Below are positions 44,262-56,849 of a stretch of DNA of 64,000 nucleotides, piece after piece. Location of the stretch: contig WELB01000111.1 in the NCBI GenBank assembly GCA_009602725.1, forward strand, positions 180,942 to 244,941. The letters are read 5' to 3'. The position numbers and the translations under genes are program-made. The notes under the pieces were generated by a model that was given only the letters and a program-made list of their open reading frames with translations, was not told the origin of the DNA and ran no database searches. The first letter of the stretch is position 1. Every line of letters starts with the position of its first letter. The DNA comes from Spirogloea muscicola. Lineage: Eukaryota > Streptophyta > Zygnematophyceae > Spirogloeales > Spirogloeaceae.

Positions 44262-44755
44262 ATGGAGCCCGGCGCTGGCTCGCGGCTGCCGCTGATGGAG
44301 CTGGCGGACGTCCAGGCGGCCGTGCGGAGCGCTGGTGAGCAGGCCGAGGGGCTGGCGGGCCAGGGGGTCCTGGCGGGCGCCCAGATGAGCTAGCGAGCCT
44401 ACGCCGGCCCTGGCCGCCAGACTGCGCCGGGGTTGTCCTCCTTGCCTCACAAGAGCAGTGCCGCTGCCGTCGCGGCTATAGACAATCGTAGCGAGACAAT
44501 CTTCAGCGAAGATGCACAAGAACGTGATCAAGAAGCTGCTGAGAAACTGAGATAAGCTGCTGCGAGCGGCGGTCAGGGGCGTGGCTGAGCGGCGTGCAGC
44601 GGCTCGGGCGGCCCAAGACGTCGTGGGCCAACAAGATGCCCTTCCACCGCCCGCAGGCGGCCACGCTGGCCAAGGGCCTCAAGCGGCCCGAGGAGCATGA
44701 GTTCCTGTCCGAGCAGGAGCGCACCGCCTACGTGCGGCAGCTCCGCAAGCACCAG
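44262..44755 (+). CDS. Short two-exon gene or gene start, unknown function
   Basis: Exon 1 44262-44334 and exon 2 44577-44755 join in phase: MEPGAGSRLPLMELADVQAA, VRSAGAWLSGVQRLGRPKT, SWANKMPFHRPQAATLAKGL, KRPEEHEFLSEQERTAYVRQ, LRKHQ. The second exon ends CAG|GCAAGC, a possible GC donor; otherwise the frame runs on to a stop at 44902. No further exon was found, so this may be the 5' part of a gene whose remainder is lost, or a small gene. I do not recognise the family. Confidence 0.5.
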
Positions 44756-44902
44756 GCAAGCTGCCGCTGCCTCCGCACTTTCGTTAAAGCTGAGATCAAT
44801 GCGCCGACAGCCCTCTGCAGAGTTCTTCGCTTCCAGGCCACAGGAAAGCCGTGGGTTGCAGCAGTAAGAGCGCAGTCAGAAGCTGCTTGCGCTGGCAGCT
44901 AG

Positions 44903-45850
44903 TATGGCATGTATGCAAGCTCTTAAGTGAATGGTTAGGGGATTTTGATAGATACCATCAGGCATCAGCGCTTGGACAAGAATAATACCCTTTCTGGAGA
45001 TTTTGGGTGGTGATCGGATAATTCTTAAGGGGCGACATCATTGCTGACCCCCTGCTTGCTTGCTTGTGCTGGCAGCGATTCATGCTTGGAGCCCCTCCCA
45101 CGTGGTCCTTCCATGTTGCCAACCTTGTACTCATCTGGTGGGTTACCTTTAATCCCAAAATGCCATGGTCGGACTAGTTGATTGTGGCATGTTGAGGATG
45201 CCTGCAGCAGCCTCCCTTCAGCACCCTGGTTGGCATGCTGCCAGCTGTAAATCTGGGCGGCAGTGGTCCATTCATAGATGCAGTGGACTTACATGACTGC
45301 TTGGGGGAGCTGGCTTGCTCACGTCGGCCTCCCAAGTCTGGCATCTCCTAGCACTTGCTTTCGCTGAGGCTCTCAGCCTGTAGTGTGCGACCTTCTCTTG
45401 TGGTAGCATTGGCCGGTGACTGGCAGAGAGGTATGAGACATGTAACCAGGGAAGATGATAAGAGGGAAAATCATGGCAAGAGTCTGGAGAGAGTCGACGA
45501 GCCCATCATGCCCCATGAAGGGGTGCGATTTGTGACAAAGCCATGGATTGATGAGAGGGGAGCAGGGCTCTTAGAAAGGTGCAGTGCTGTGAGGGCCCAG
45601 CTGGAGAAAAGTGGACGGGAAAGAGGTAAGCATTGCCAGTCCAACAAGGAGCCCGCATCGGGTGCCCGCATCGGGTTACGGAGCAGCTGTGACGACAGAC
45701 TTGGTCGGGAGCTAGCGCAAGCTGGCGGGACGACGGGAGAGGGGGGAGGGAGGCCGCGGTGGCGGCCGTGAGAGCGGGTTCAATCAGCTGGGAGATGGGA
45801 GGCAGGCGCCTGCGGCGCGTACGGCAAGGGGGGAATGGCGCAGGAAATCA
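44903..45850. other. Intergenic, nothing recognised
   Basis: No supported exon. An open frame at 45355-45771 is Gly/Arg-rich without similarity or splice partners. Confidence 0.4.
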
Positions 45851-45854
45851 AGTA

Positions 45855-46290
45855 TTTACTGAGTGATGGAGGGCCTGAGTGGCCAAGTACAAAGGCAAGC
45901 ACATTGACAGATGTACATCACCTGCTGCAAAGCTGACCCGCTCAGTGACAACGAGTCAGCATGTAGCTGTCGCTAATTGATGCCCGAATACCAGACGGCT
46001 ATTGACAAGCCCTTGTGCCACCAGCTAGAGCTCGACCAGCTTTCTGGTACAACGCATGAACGTGAGGGCGCTGCAAACAGGCTGACTGACACACGGCGTT
46101 GCGAAAATGACAAGTAGGCTGCCGGCATGCCCATCTGGGCTGGAAGCACATCCTCACGCCGTGCATAATCTAGACTTGCAACGTTTTCCGGTAGGGTATG
46201 AAAACGAGGAGCCATGCAGCCACAGGTTTTGTTTGCGGCTGGTAGGAGGTGATCACTGCGGGGGTAGTCAGAGTGGTGCTGCAGCTACGG
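45855..46290 (-). repeat. Dispersed repeat family DR1, copy 2 (long)
   Basis: Carries GGCCAAGTACAAAGGCAAGC, the hairpin GCTGACCCG...CGAGTCAGC (about 45942-45970), the CTAGAGCTCG...CTTTCTGGT block, and an extended part whose minus strand reads MAPRFHTLPENVASLDYARR, EDVLPAQMGMPAAYLSFSQR. That peptide recurs in the copies at 59.2 and 59.9 kb. Confidence 0.75.
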
Positions 46291-47172
46291 GAGAGAGAAC
46301 GTGAGACAAGTCCTCCAATGTAAGTTGTTCATTCACAGCCATCTGCCTTCTAGTGGACAAGTCTTTTTCGACAAAAGCGATGGCTGTGATAGGCCAGCGA
46401 AAATAACAGAGAAAGTTCGAAAGTGCCAGAAAGGCGCTGAAGCATACAGCGACTCAGTCAAGTGGCCACTGGGTGCTCAACATCTCCAGTGGAGGGCACT
46501 GGCTGTGAGAGGCCAGGCCATGGGCATGGAGAGGGAGCCCGCCGGCGGGGGCGGAGCTGGCGCCATGACAGCCGCGGCAAGTGGCAGCGCCGGGAGGGAG
46601 GGCGGGGAAGCTTCCATGGAGGGGAGTGGGTGGCGCGACCGGCCCACGTCGGCGCAGGGAGATCCGCCAATGGGAGATCGACATATAGGCACGCCGTGGT
46701 ACGCGGAACCACTGGGCTACGCGGGGCGCGCGCCCGGGCGGCGCTCCCCCACGTTCGAGGCCGGGGGGGCATTCCGTGGAGAAATGCCTCCGGCAACTTC
46801 CGGCACACGTAGCGCTTACAGTATGTGGCGCTTGATGCGGCCTCCCCCGCCCTCGGGTCGCTAGCCCCGGCACGTTTGGAGGCCCCTCACCCCGCCCGCG
46901 GCTGGAGTATCTTATTCGGGGGGCCCGCGGAGCCACTGATTGCCGACGTAACCGCCGGTTAGGGCCGGCCCGGATGACGGCGGGCGGGCCTTTCCTCGCC
47001 CCGATGGAAGTCTCTTTGGCCCCTTTACCCCGCGGTTACGCCCCCACTTAGGCGTCAGTCAGGCCGCCTTACCCGCATTATCCCCGCGGCTGGCCCGGCC
47101 ACGCTCGCAGCTCGCGCGCAGCGGCAGCCATGGCCGCCATGGCCGCCCGCTAGCGCGCCCGCCCCGCGCGCT
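46291..47172. other. GC-rich spacer with hairpin remnants
   Basis: Two reverse-oriented tail remnants (about 46375-46400 and 46495-46520, GGCTGTGAGAGGCCAGG type). The GC-rich remainder has long open frames on both strands, which I treat as compositional. No gene supported. Confidence 0.4.
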
Positions 47173-47691
<519 letters not shown>

Positions 47692-49720
47692 CTGCACGGC
47701 AAGGCCGGCGCCGCCGGCGCCGCGCTGCGGGCGGAGGGCGTGGAGCCGCCGGCGGCGCCGAAGCCGGCCATGGTGCGGGCCTCGTCTGAGAGCCAGCTCG
47801 GCGTTGTCAAGCCCGAGGCCAGGCACTCAGCAGGTCAGGCGACTCCATCTCCACTAGGACGGCCTTGGCTGGGGCTGGCTCTAGCTACGATTGCGCACCG
47901 CCGCTAACACTGCTGCAGCAGCGACTACGCTCTAGGACTTGCCGAGGTGCTAATGCTCCTGGTGATGGTCATGGGCTCGTACGGATGCTGTCTCGGTGGT
48001 GTTGAGTTGCTCTCGATGGTCTTGCCTGGTCGCAGGCGTCCGGCCGACGGCAGCAGCGTCCTCCCGCAAGCGCTCAGCGGCCACGCGGACGCATGCAGCC
48101 GTCTCCCGTTTGTGGCTGGGGGAAGAGGCAGCCGAGGAGGAGGCCGATAGCGCCGCCGGCGACTCCCTGGTCGACAATCTGTCGCCGATCGTGACCATGG
48201 ACGTCGGCCTGACCAGCGGCATGCTGCGGTCGCCGAGCGCCGACTTCGGCCAGACAGGCCTCCTGCTCGACCGGCCTGTCCTGCGGCGCGTCGCGAGCTA
48301 TGGGTATGGCCTCGATTGCCAGGAGCGCCAGCTTCTGCTGCTGTGCCCGAGGGGCGGCGCGCTCAGCGAGGAGGGCGTCTCCAGCGGCGACGACGACTCG
48401 GATGACAGCTCGGACAAGGACGACGGCGCTGTCGGAGCGTCGAAGAGCGGCATAACAACGTGCGCCTACTCCTCGGCTGGCTCCCTGGCCCAGGGCAGGC
48501 ACTCGATGGCCCTGTGGCCACCGGCTGGTGGCGGCTGCGGCGTCGGCTGGGCCGCGTCCACCTTGTGGCCGGACCAGGGCACCTCGAGCTCCAGGCAACC
48601 CGCTCCCATGGCTTCCTCCGACGTGCTCTGTGAGTGCTCCGCTAACACGCTGCAGCATTCCTATGGGGCCATGGCTTCCTCTCCGCATTGTTGTACCAGC
48701 TGCCAGCAGTCCTGCTCGAGGCGCGGCCATGACTTGGTCCGCATGTCCTGTGAATTCTGCAGGCTATTCAGCCTCGAAAGATGGCCTTGCCTTCCAGCAG
48801 CAGAAGGCGGCCATGGGCGCCGATGCTAGCCTGTGGCCATGCTTGGTTACCAGACGAGAGGTCTGCCCGTGGTCTACAACTTAGCCGCAATCTGCAGCTG
48901 TTGATATTGGTCATGCAGGGTTTGCAACATAGGTGCATCGAAGCATAGTCAGCAAGTCATGACTGAGAGCAATTAGCAAATATATAAACTTGCAGGACTT
49001 GCAACTTAGGAAGCAAAGCATGGCCATTGCGCGGCTTTCGGCCTTTCAGGAGCTTGAGAGGCCCCAAGCGTCGACATCCAGCCCCACGAGAGCGAACAGG
49101 CAGGCGACGGAGGTTAGCTGCACATCTGGCAACCAGGACACCATGGGAAGTGGCCGGAGTGGCTGTAGCGTGTTCGAATGCAGCGCTGGCGATGGGAAGC
49201 TGTCCTTCGAGTCCCAGTGTCACAGCAGCACCACGTCATTTTCAGCAAGTGCTGCCGCCATGGAGCAGCCTTTGCCCCGGGCGCTGCCCTTGGGCTCGCC
49301 CGCAGATCACATCAATCCGCCGACACAGGCCAGTCGCCAGCCTTGCTACTTTGCTTCTAATGCTGAACGCCAGGCTTGCGCGTTCCTTGGCCCTCTTTAT
49401 TGAGAGTGGCTCTCTCAGCTGGACTCTTAGCCGGCAGTGCTTGTCATTGATGCAACTTCGACTTCTGGAGCTCTGTTCTGACACTTCGGTTTGTCACGTG
49501 TTTCGTTGCGCAGTTGCACTCTGGGGGCCTGACGGCTGCGCACGGGTTTGTCGACCAGGAGGACAGCGAGCTGGGGGGCATAATCTGGCAAGCTTTGGTT
49601 GACCCGCCTGCTGACGGCATGCTTTGGGACACAACGACATGCAGCGGCGCATCCGCCAAGGGCCAGGCACTGAGCCCGCCGGGCCCTCCGGTGCTGCAGC
49701 CCGGTGGGCTGCCCACTTAG
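47692..49720 (+). CDS. Ser-rich protein of unknown function (5' end in gap)
   Basis: Exons: to 47833 (open upstream into the poly-T run, with an ATG at 47770), 48036-48629, 48763-48860, 48996 to about 49340, and about 49513-49720 with stop. The first four keep phase (G|GC, T|GC, codon boundary). Content: KRSAATRTHAAVSRLWLGEE, an acidic Ser/Asp stretch (GDDDSDDSSDKDDG), SKDGLAFQQQKAAMGADAS, LRKQSMAIARLSAFQELERP, and C-terminus HGFVDQEDSELGGIIWQALV ... QPGGLPT. The junction between the last two exons is not canonical in my reading. No domain recognised; composition suggests a mostly disordered, perhaps regulatory, protein. Confidence 0.5.
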
Positions 49721-50409
49721 GACTATGATGGGCAGGGCCCTTATACCATTTGCCGCTTTGCTGCCTCACAAAGCTGCAGGAGCACGCAGCTCCAGCTAGT
49801 GGCTGCTGCCTCTTGGCCTTTTTGCACGCCTGATTTATTATCCCGCAGCCATCGAGCTATCTTGACGCTGCCGCTTTTGTCTTTAGAGGTTGCCATTTTT
49901 TCATTGTTTTTGCATGAGCCTTTCCTTGGCAACACCGGCAGCTTTCTGCTGCAGCTGTAGTAGCTCCACAGGTGCAAAGCTGGCAAGGCTACACCATCCA
50001 CTCCTGGATTTGTGTGCTACATTTCCATGCCTTCATTAAGGGCAATGCTGCCTGCCCAGTTGCCTCACGCCCTTCCTTGGAGCTTTCATCAGTGCAGCAT
50101 GTACTTGGGGCAGGAATGACAGCAGATGATGTTGGGCACTGCCAACAAGAAGCTCCTGTCTTGAAGTGCATGATTTGTCTCCATTGCAGCGCAAAATTGC
50201 CTGAAGTTCTCTTGAAGGAGACTCGAGAATGCTATTGACGACTCGATCAGCCAAAAAGTCCACCGCCAGATGCACTCAGTTGCTATCGGGTCTTGTTACA
50301 GCGGCAGGCAGTACTCTAAACTGAATTTAAGTACTCTAACAGCAAGAACGGATGACCACAACTATAATACAAATCCCGTCCGTTCAGACAGTCATTGATC
50401 ATGTCGCCA
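49721..50409. other. Intergenic between convergent genes
   Basis: 3' flanks of the unknown Ser-rich gene and of the ETF-ubiquinone oxidoreductase gene. Nothing else supported. Confidence 0.5.
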
Positions 50410-53400
50410 CTACATAATGGTATAGGCAGGCCCCCCTCCACCTTCTGGGACTGTCCACTTGATGTTTTGCCCTGGATCTTTGATGTCGCAAGCCTGCAGT
50501 CAGTGTACTCAGCTTGTCATAAGGGCTCTGTAATAAGGCAAGGCAAGCATGATTTGGCCATGCCCACTCAGCAGTGCAAAGAGCCATGATTACAGGAGGC
50601 AGGCCAAGAGGGAACGACCTACCTTGCAATGGAGGCAATTTTGTGCGTTAATGTGAAGCTTGGCTGAACCTCGATCGTCGCTTTCGTATCTGCAAATGTA
50701 CAAATGCTTCATGTTGGCCTTGCGAAAGGAAAGCCCTAATTGCCCCAATACCACACTAACCAGACAGCCTTTTCATAAGTATTCAATGCTGTGGATGCGG
50801 GTGATGCAGTTGACAAATACAGGTGAACTTTGCAACTTGACCTGAATATACAATTCTGGTTTGAGGTTAAGGCCACTGCCAGCTTACTCATACACCTTGG
50901 CTGGGCAATAGCGGGCTTCAGGTCCATCAAAGACTAGAAGGTTGTCAGTGATAGCATCTTTGACCTTCAGGTGACTCGGTTGATCTTCCGCATGATTTGT
51001 TCCACTTCTGAATTGGTCTCACATGCGAGCACACTTTGTCATGACCATGTTGACAATATTGGGTGCATGATGCCAGTGTTGAAAACACAACCTGCGCGCA
51101 AAGCAGCCTACAGTATTGCAACATCCTTTGCTTAACATCTCAGAAGCTCAATACAAGCAAAGTGACTGTTACTCAGTCAGAGTTGACATCCTTTTGTATG
51201 ATCATCCACCTGTAGACAGACGTGAGGATGTCGAATGTAACCTTTCCATCTGGAGGTGGATACTCAATCATCTTTGATCTGGATTTTGGCTGCACAATGA
51301 CGCAGGTATTGTTATACAATGGCATGTCAGAGATTGCAATGAGATGGCTCTTACAAGTAGACACTGAAACACTGCCAAAGTAATACTTGTCAGCTGGACA
51401 GCAAAAGAAGTGTGGTAACTATGTGCATCAATGTGCATAACAGATGTAAGAAGATAGTAACATGTAAGCTTCTGGACCAGGGACCTGATGTGCCATTGAC
51501 CTGCAGAGGTTGATGATCCGGCTGACCATGTGTCAGAGTCCATGGGGACCGTCCGTGGGTTACGTACCTTCAAAGTAGCAATCATCCTCAGCCATGAGCC
51601 AAAGTCAGTCTATGATGAATCACAATATAAGGGGCTGCTAGGGCAGCAATGTGACTTCTGCGTATGACCACAATGATGCAGCCAGATATTTACGAAGGAG
51701 TATGAAGTTGCAACTGTGTTGTCAGTTATACCTATGATAATTTGATACAGTATTTTGATGGTAAAACAGATACTGCAGGAGTATGATGGAGGTGAGCATT
51801 GGTGGCGAGCACTGACTGTTCAATGGCTGCATTGATTATTCCAGGCACCAAGCCAAATTTGAAACCCTTGAGAGCAGGCAAAGAACCAATGCACAATAAT
51901 AGGCACACAAGTTAGTATATTTGTAGTGACAGTATCCCTGTAGATGCTGTATGTTGCACTAACCCCAAGATATACATGTGTCAAACAGCTTAGTCACGAC
52001 AATGACAGCAGAAGAGGAATTCTGAAACAGATGTTTGAGTGATCTAAGGTGGACCTAGAGCACCTTTCAGGGGTGATTAGGCAAAATCTGACTAGAGAAA
52101 TGCTCACAGGGCGGAAGTTGCGAGCCTTTCGAAGCTCCTCCCAGATCCAGGACTGCTTCACAGCTTCAGTGTAGGCCAAGATTGCAGAAGGATCTCCTTT
52201 TTCAATAGCTTTGTGAGCAAACTCTGCCGCTAGCATTCCTGTCCAGCAATTAATTGGCGGTGTCAACATGAAAGAGAAACAACAAAAAGCTTATTGCAGT
52301 AATACATGAAGCAAGTAGAAGCCAGGTCTACAGGTGATGCAGCAAGAAAGCCGACTCGACCAATGTTGTTTACATAGTCTGTACTTTGTTTGATTGCTAA
52401 ATGCATTGGAGTAGAGATGTGAGTAGTGCCTATATAGCCCAGGAATGGGCAGATTCCTGAGGTGTTGTACTAGATTAGAGGTAATGGTCACTAACTGGAC
52501 TAAGAAGCTACAACCGCTTTCCTCAAATTTCTGCAGTACCTGACTTCATAGCTGTGTGGGTGCCCTTGATCTTGAGAACATTAAGAAATCCAGCGGCGTC
52601 GCCAAGGAGAGCTCCTCCAGGAAAGGCAAGCTCGGGCACAGACTAAGTATAAACATACAGCCAAAATGTCAACCCTTGAGTTGGTGGAAAGTAGCCCTGT
52701 AGCCAGTAGTGATGATTACATCCTGCTAAAGGGCAGAATTGTGTGCACGCCGAGCGAGAAGTTGTCAGCTTATGTGCGAGGTATCACTGGGATACTACGA
52801 GTGCAAGTTCATCAACATGAGTTGGACAACTGATCAATGCTACCTTCAGAAAATCCCGATGGTTCTCATGTATTAATCAGGCCATTCCTGACCCCTGACA
52901 GTATCAAGCTGGCAGAGGCAGCAGGTTGTGCAACCAACCTGGTAGCCTCCCTCATTGAGGCTCCTTGCACCGTATTGCACAACCTGTCCTCCGTCCAGCA
53001 AAGGCCGTATGAAGGGGTGTTGTTTCTACTTCTGAATATAGACAGTCACCCAACACTGAGCCAATCATTAGCTACTGAAATGGCGACTGTGCCTTTAGGA
53101 GGTCCCCCACCCCACAGCTTCGGCATTCTGAGGACAACAGCCGGGCATGCAAGCACTGGAAGCTACGGCGTTCATTGTGCAAGTCGTGGATGCTCCCTGA
53201 CAATGACGGTCGAGCTCAAGCGTCTGCATGTTCAGCAAAACCGTACTAGCAGTGGCAATCAAGCACAGGGAAGAAACACATAAAAGTGCAGTAGATCAAC
53301 AGTCATTATAAATCACCATTTAATATACCTCGATCGATTTACTTGCCTGAAATTCCTGGAAGGGGCTCATGTAAGGGTTCTTGTAGTCCAGAGCAGTAAT

Positions 53401-55840
53401 CAGTCCCAAGGCAACCTTCCATGTGATGAGAGGCTAACTCAGCCCAAGGAGAGCACTTTGTTGGCACAGGAGTAAAGCTTGTCAGGCTTGGAGCTGACTT
53501 CCAAGCCTAAAGGTATGGCTAATCCATGCATCATACTACTGCATACTGTCAAAGCGATGCCAGATAATGCATGCCTGGCGATTGTCCAAGTGGTATATGA
53601 ATGATCCCCCATATGTCTCGTTGTCGAGTGGATACCCCACTGTGTGCAGGACCTCTCCTGGGTGGTGCTTTGACTCTTCAACTTCCCAGACCTAAGAAAA
53701 TGAGAACCATAGGCAAATGTATCAACTGCTGTGGTGATTGTTGCTCCGCGACAAGTCATAAAGTCCAAATTGTCAAGCTAAGGAACTGCCTGCAGCAGTT
53801 TCACTGCGGCATATACAGAAGGCACAATACTCCTAAGGAATAGGAATGAGATCTTGGCTAACCTCCTTGATGCCAAGGGCATATGTCTGGTGCTCTGCTT
53901 TTGACTTGGCTCGCAAGTCGTACTTCGCAATCAACGTCTGCCAGTTCAGGAGAACTTATTAAGGACGTAGCAAAATGGAATAGCACTTGTATAAAGGCCA
54001 TCAGTAGCAAACATATGACTGAAAGCAGCAGGTTCGCACCTCACTAAGTGATCCTCTGCACCCTTCCCCAAAGAGAGTGACCTGGCCTGACAAATATCAA
54101 ACTGCTCAATTTACCAGCCTATCCCCAAAAGCATATACAGGATCAATTGTCATGGCCTTGCGCGCTTTTCAACAGGAGCAAGGAACCAGCTAGGCCAGGT
54201 ATCAAAAGTCAGTGATCACATTTGTTGTCCACTAAAAGGCACAGTGAATGTAAGTATTCCAAGTCCCTGTCATATGCCATGTCCCTGTCATCGCAGGTAG
54301 TAACAAACACAGTGCTTGATGTCCTCACCTCGGAGCTCCATCCCCTGCTGGAAGTTGGGCCCTAATGACCCATCTTTCCGCACACCAACATTGTTGGTAG
54401 CAATGCCGACAACTTTTGAATCTTGGTAGAGCACCTGCCATGTGCTGACATTGACTGATCATCGGTGTAACATGCACCAATGCCCTCAACTATCTCAAAT
54501 ACAGATACACGGGGAGGTCCAAATCCTTGTCAAGTGTGCAACTTCTGTTGAAAGGCCTCGCTCAGCTACTAATCATGCTCGGTTTGTCTTTCAGGTCACC
54601 CCTGCCCTGGACGATGTCACGGGTTTGCAATCTCAGACCGCCTGGTGGAGCCTTGGCGAATATTAGAGCGTACCTCACCAGCTGCGAACCCAGGAAAAAT
54701 CTCAACGCCGAGTTCCTCTGCACGAGCTGCTAACCAACGCACCAGTTGGCTCAAGCTGAACCCCGCAACTTCCCTGCTCCATGCAAGTGTCAGTTGTACA
54801 AGAATCCCCCACCAGTCTGCTGATTCTGCTGATTCTGCAATGTAGGTATTGCCAGTGCCAACCTCTGCAGAGTTTGCAGAGTTCATGGAAAGACCAACAA
54901 AGAATCGCAGCATATTTGGCAGCTTAGTCTAAAGGCTTTGGGAAGATTTGCATGCCAGGCCTTGATACCAACCTGACAACATAATTGCCATCATATTTGA
55001 AGGGCGAGGGCAAGCGGAGGTGGTGCTTTTCCGTAAGTAGGTAGAAGCAATCACTGCTGACTGGTGTGCTCACAGGAGCCTGCATGAAGACTGAGTAGCT
55101 GTCAATGACTAGATGCTCCGCAACTAGCTCCATTCGCCATTGGCTTCCCAAACACATCTGCTGCACAAAGTCCTCCCCGTGCTCATTGGTACCTGCCTCT
55201 CTTTCCAGTCAGGAAGGAGCTCGTCCAGCGCCCGAGTCTCTAGAACATTCCCGGAGAGGATGTGCGCGCCTAATGATGACGGTGGCGAAGGCACACGTAA
55301 TCATTAAATAAGTCGTGCACAGCAAGACAAGGGGAAGCCTGCGCATGCAATGTCTGAGTGATGACTAGTTTCGCAACTGAATGCCCAATTACTGTGAATG
55401 GAAGCTGACTATGCACCAAGAAGAATAGGAGATCTTCAAAAGTGGCAGTGGTTATGACACGCTAAGCCGAGAGGACAGAGGTGTTGCACTGCAAGCTGGT
55501 CCGCACCAACTTCAGCTCCCTTCTCGACGACGCATACGTTCAGGTCCGAGGACAGCTGCTTCAGGCGGATGGCGGCCGCCAGCCCCGAGGGCCCTGCCCC
55601 GACGATGACCACGTCGAAGTCCATGCTCTCTCTCGCCGGAAGGTCGCCGCTGCTCGTCGAGAGGCGTTGCCGAGAGACCAGCTCAGGAGGCGGCAGCCGC
55701 CGCGGCGGAGGCGCCTGCGGGAGCCCAGCCGGCGGCAGCGACGGCGGAGGCCCTCGCGGCTGCTGCTGCGGCAGCGGGAGCCATGGCGCGAGGGCGCGGG
55801 CGCGGAGCGGGCCGCGCGCCAAGCCGCGCCCGGCGGCCAT
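50410..55840 (-). CDS. ETFQO: Electron transfer flavoprotein-ubiquinone oxidoreductase
   Basis: Minus-strand exons: 55840-55507, 55269-55193, 55079-54973, 54755-54674, 54434-54329, 54086-54040, 53937-53863, 53691-53575, about 53422-53347, 53025-52939, 52642-52540, 52238-52108, a part near 51866, 51289-51210, 51007-50888, 50689-50623, 50493-50410. Visible: Arg/Pro/Ala-rich mitochondrial leader; FAD motif [10 protein letters not shown] (residues about 77-86); [83 protein letters not shown]; the four 4Fe-4S cysteines in RYCPAK and NCLHCKACD; C-terminus [13 protein letters not shown]. It passes electrons from ETF to ubiquinone at the inner mitochondrial membrane during fatty-acid and branched-chain amino-acid breakdown. 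A stretch of about 30 residues between 51866 and 51289 is unresolved. Two introns appear to have GC donors. Confidence 0.93.
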
Positions 55841-56514
55841 GGCGGCCTTGGGGAGCTTCGGACTCTCCGGATACGTCCCCCCACTGCCAAAGCAGCCTTG
55901 TCAGCGGCGACCGATTGCCACGCTGCCGCGCCACGCTGGACGAGGATGTGGCGTAACCGCCCGGGTCACACCGGGTCGGTCGGCAAAGGTTCTGACCGCC
56001 GAGTCAGACCGCCGGGGTGTCGCTGCCACGGAGGCCCAGGCCGCCTGCACGGGCGGATGCGTATTTGCGTTCATTCTTTTTCGGGCTGGTTGTTCCAGCC
56101 CCTATTCTCAATGGGCGAGCACTTTCTTCTATTTGAGGGGGATGGTGCCAGCTGTCCATTTTTGGGCCGGGCCGGGGGTGGGTGGGGGGTTGGTCGGAAT
56201 CCAGACCATCTCGGGAGGTGGTCTGGATTCCGACCGCCAGCGTGGCAAACGAGCGCGTTTCTCCCTTTAGCGCGCCCAAAAGGCGTCCTGGTCAGCGTCC
56301 AATGTGGCGCCTCCGTGGCGTGCTACCTCGACCGGGGGCGCGCGTTACAGGGCGCCGGTCATTGCAAACAACGCGCGACACGTACCCCACAGCGCGGCCG
56401 ACCGCCGCGGTGTAACCGGGCCCTATGTCTCAAAGAGAGATAGACTCAAGTTCCGTGGCGGTTGAACGCGGGCTGCCGATGTCGAGGAAGATCGTTGACT
56501 AGTGAAGGAATTCG
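55841..56514. other. Upstream region of ETFQO with a retrotransposon tail
   Basis: 56065-56130 is a tail: GTTCATTC, CGGGCTGGTTGTTCCAGCCC, CTATTCTCAATGGGCGAGC, ACTTTCTTCT. 56186-56232 has a GGTCGGAATCCAGACCATCT / GGTGGTCTGGATTCCGACC inverted pair. No gene seen in the remainder. Confidence 0.55.
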
Positions 56515-56730
56515 TGTAATCGAAGGCCAAAGTGGCCAAGTACAGAGCCAAGCACACCCGATGACGTACATTATCCTCTGCATATCGACCCGCTCAGTAA
56601 TTACACGGGTCAACACATGAAGGTTGCTATCGATGCCCTCATACCAGCTGGCAGATCCCAAGCCCTTCTGCCACCAACTAAGTTCGCCAGCTTTCTGGTG
56701 CTTCCTGGAGATCACTGAGTGGCCGTCTGA
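56515..56730 (-). repeat. Dispersed repeat family DR1, copy 3
   Basis: GGCCAAAGTGGCCAAGTACA, hairpin CGACCCGCTCAGTAATTACA CGGGTC (about 56586-56612), GATGCCCTCATACCAG, CTGCCACCAACTAAGTTCGC, CAGCTTTCTGGTG. Short copy. Confidence 0.75.
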
Positions 56731-56849
56731 AGTAGCAATGCAAGAGAAGCTATGTGAAAGGGGGGATGCCTGTGGAAGGAAGGGCTCAAATCACAATGGA
56801 CAAGGTGCACTCACGCAGATAAGCAAAAGAAGCTTCTTTTGCTGAGTGG

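Noticed and set aside
46454-46936. Minus-strand open frame of 160 codons in GC-rich DNA
   Set aside because: Open on both strands and several frames at once, no splice partners, no similarity; taken as compositional.
56040-56443. Plus-strand open frame extending through the retrotransposon tail (from 55481)
   Set aside because: Its first half is antisense to ETFQO exon 1 and the rest is repeat tail; no evidence of a gene.
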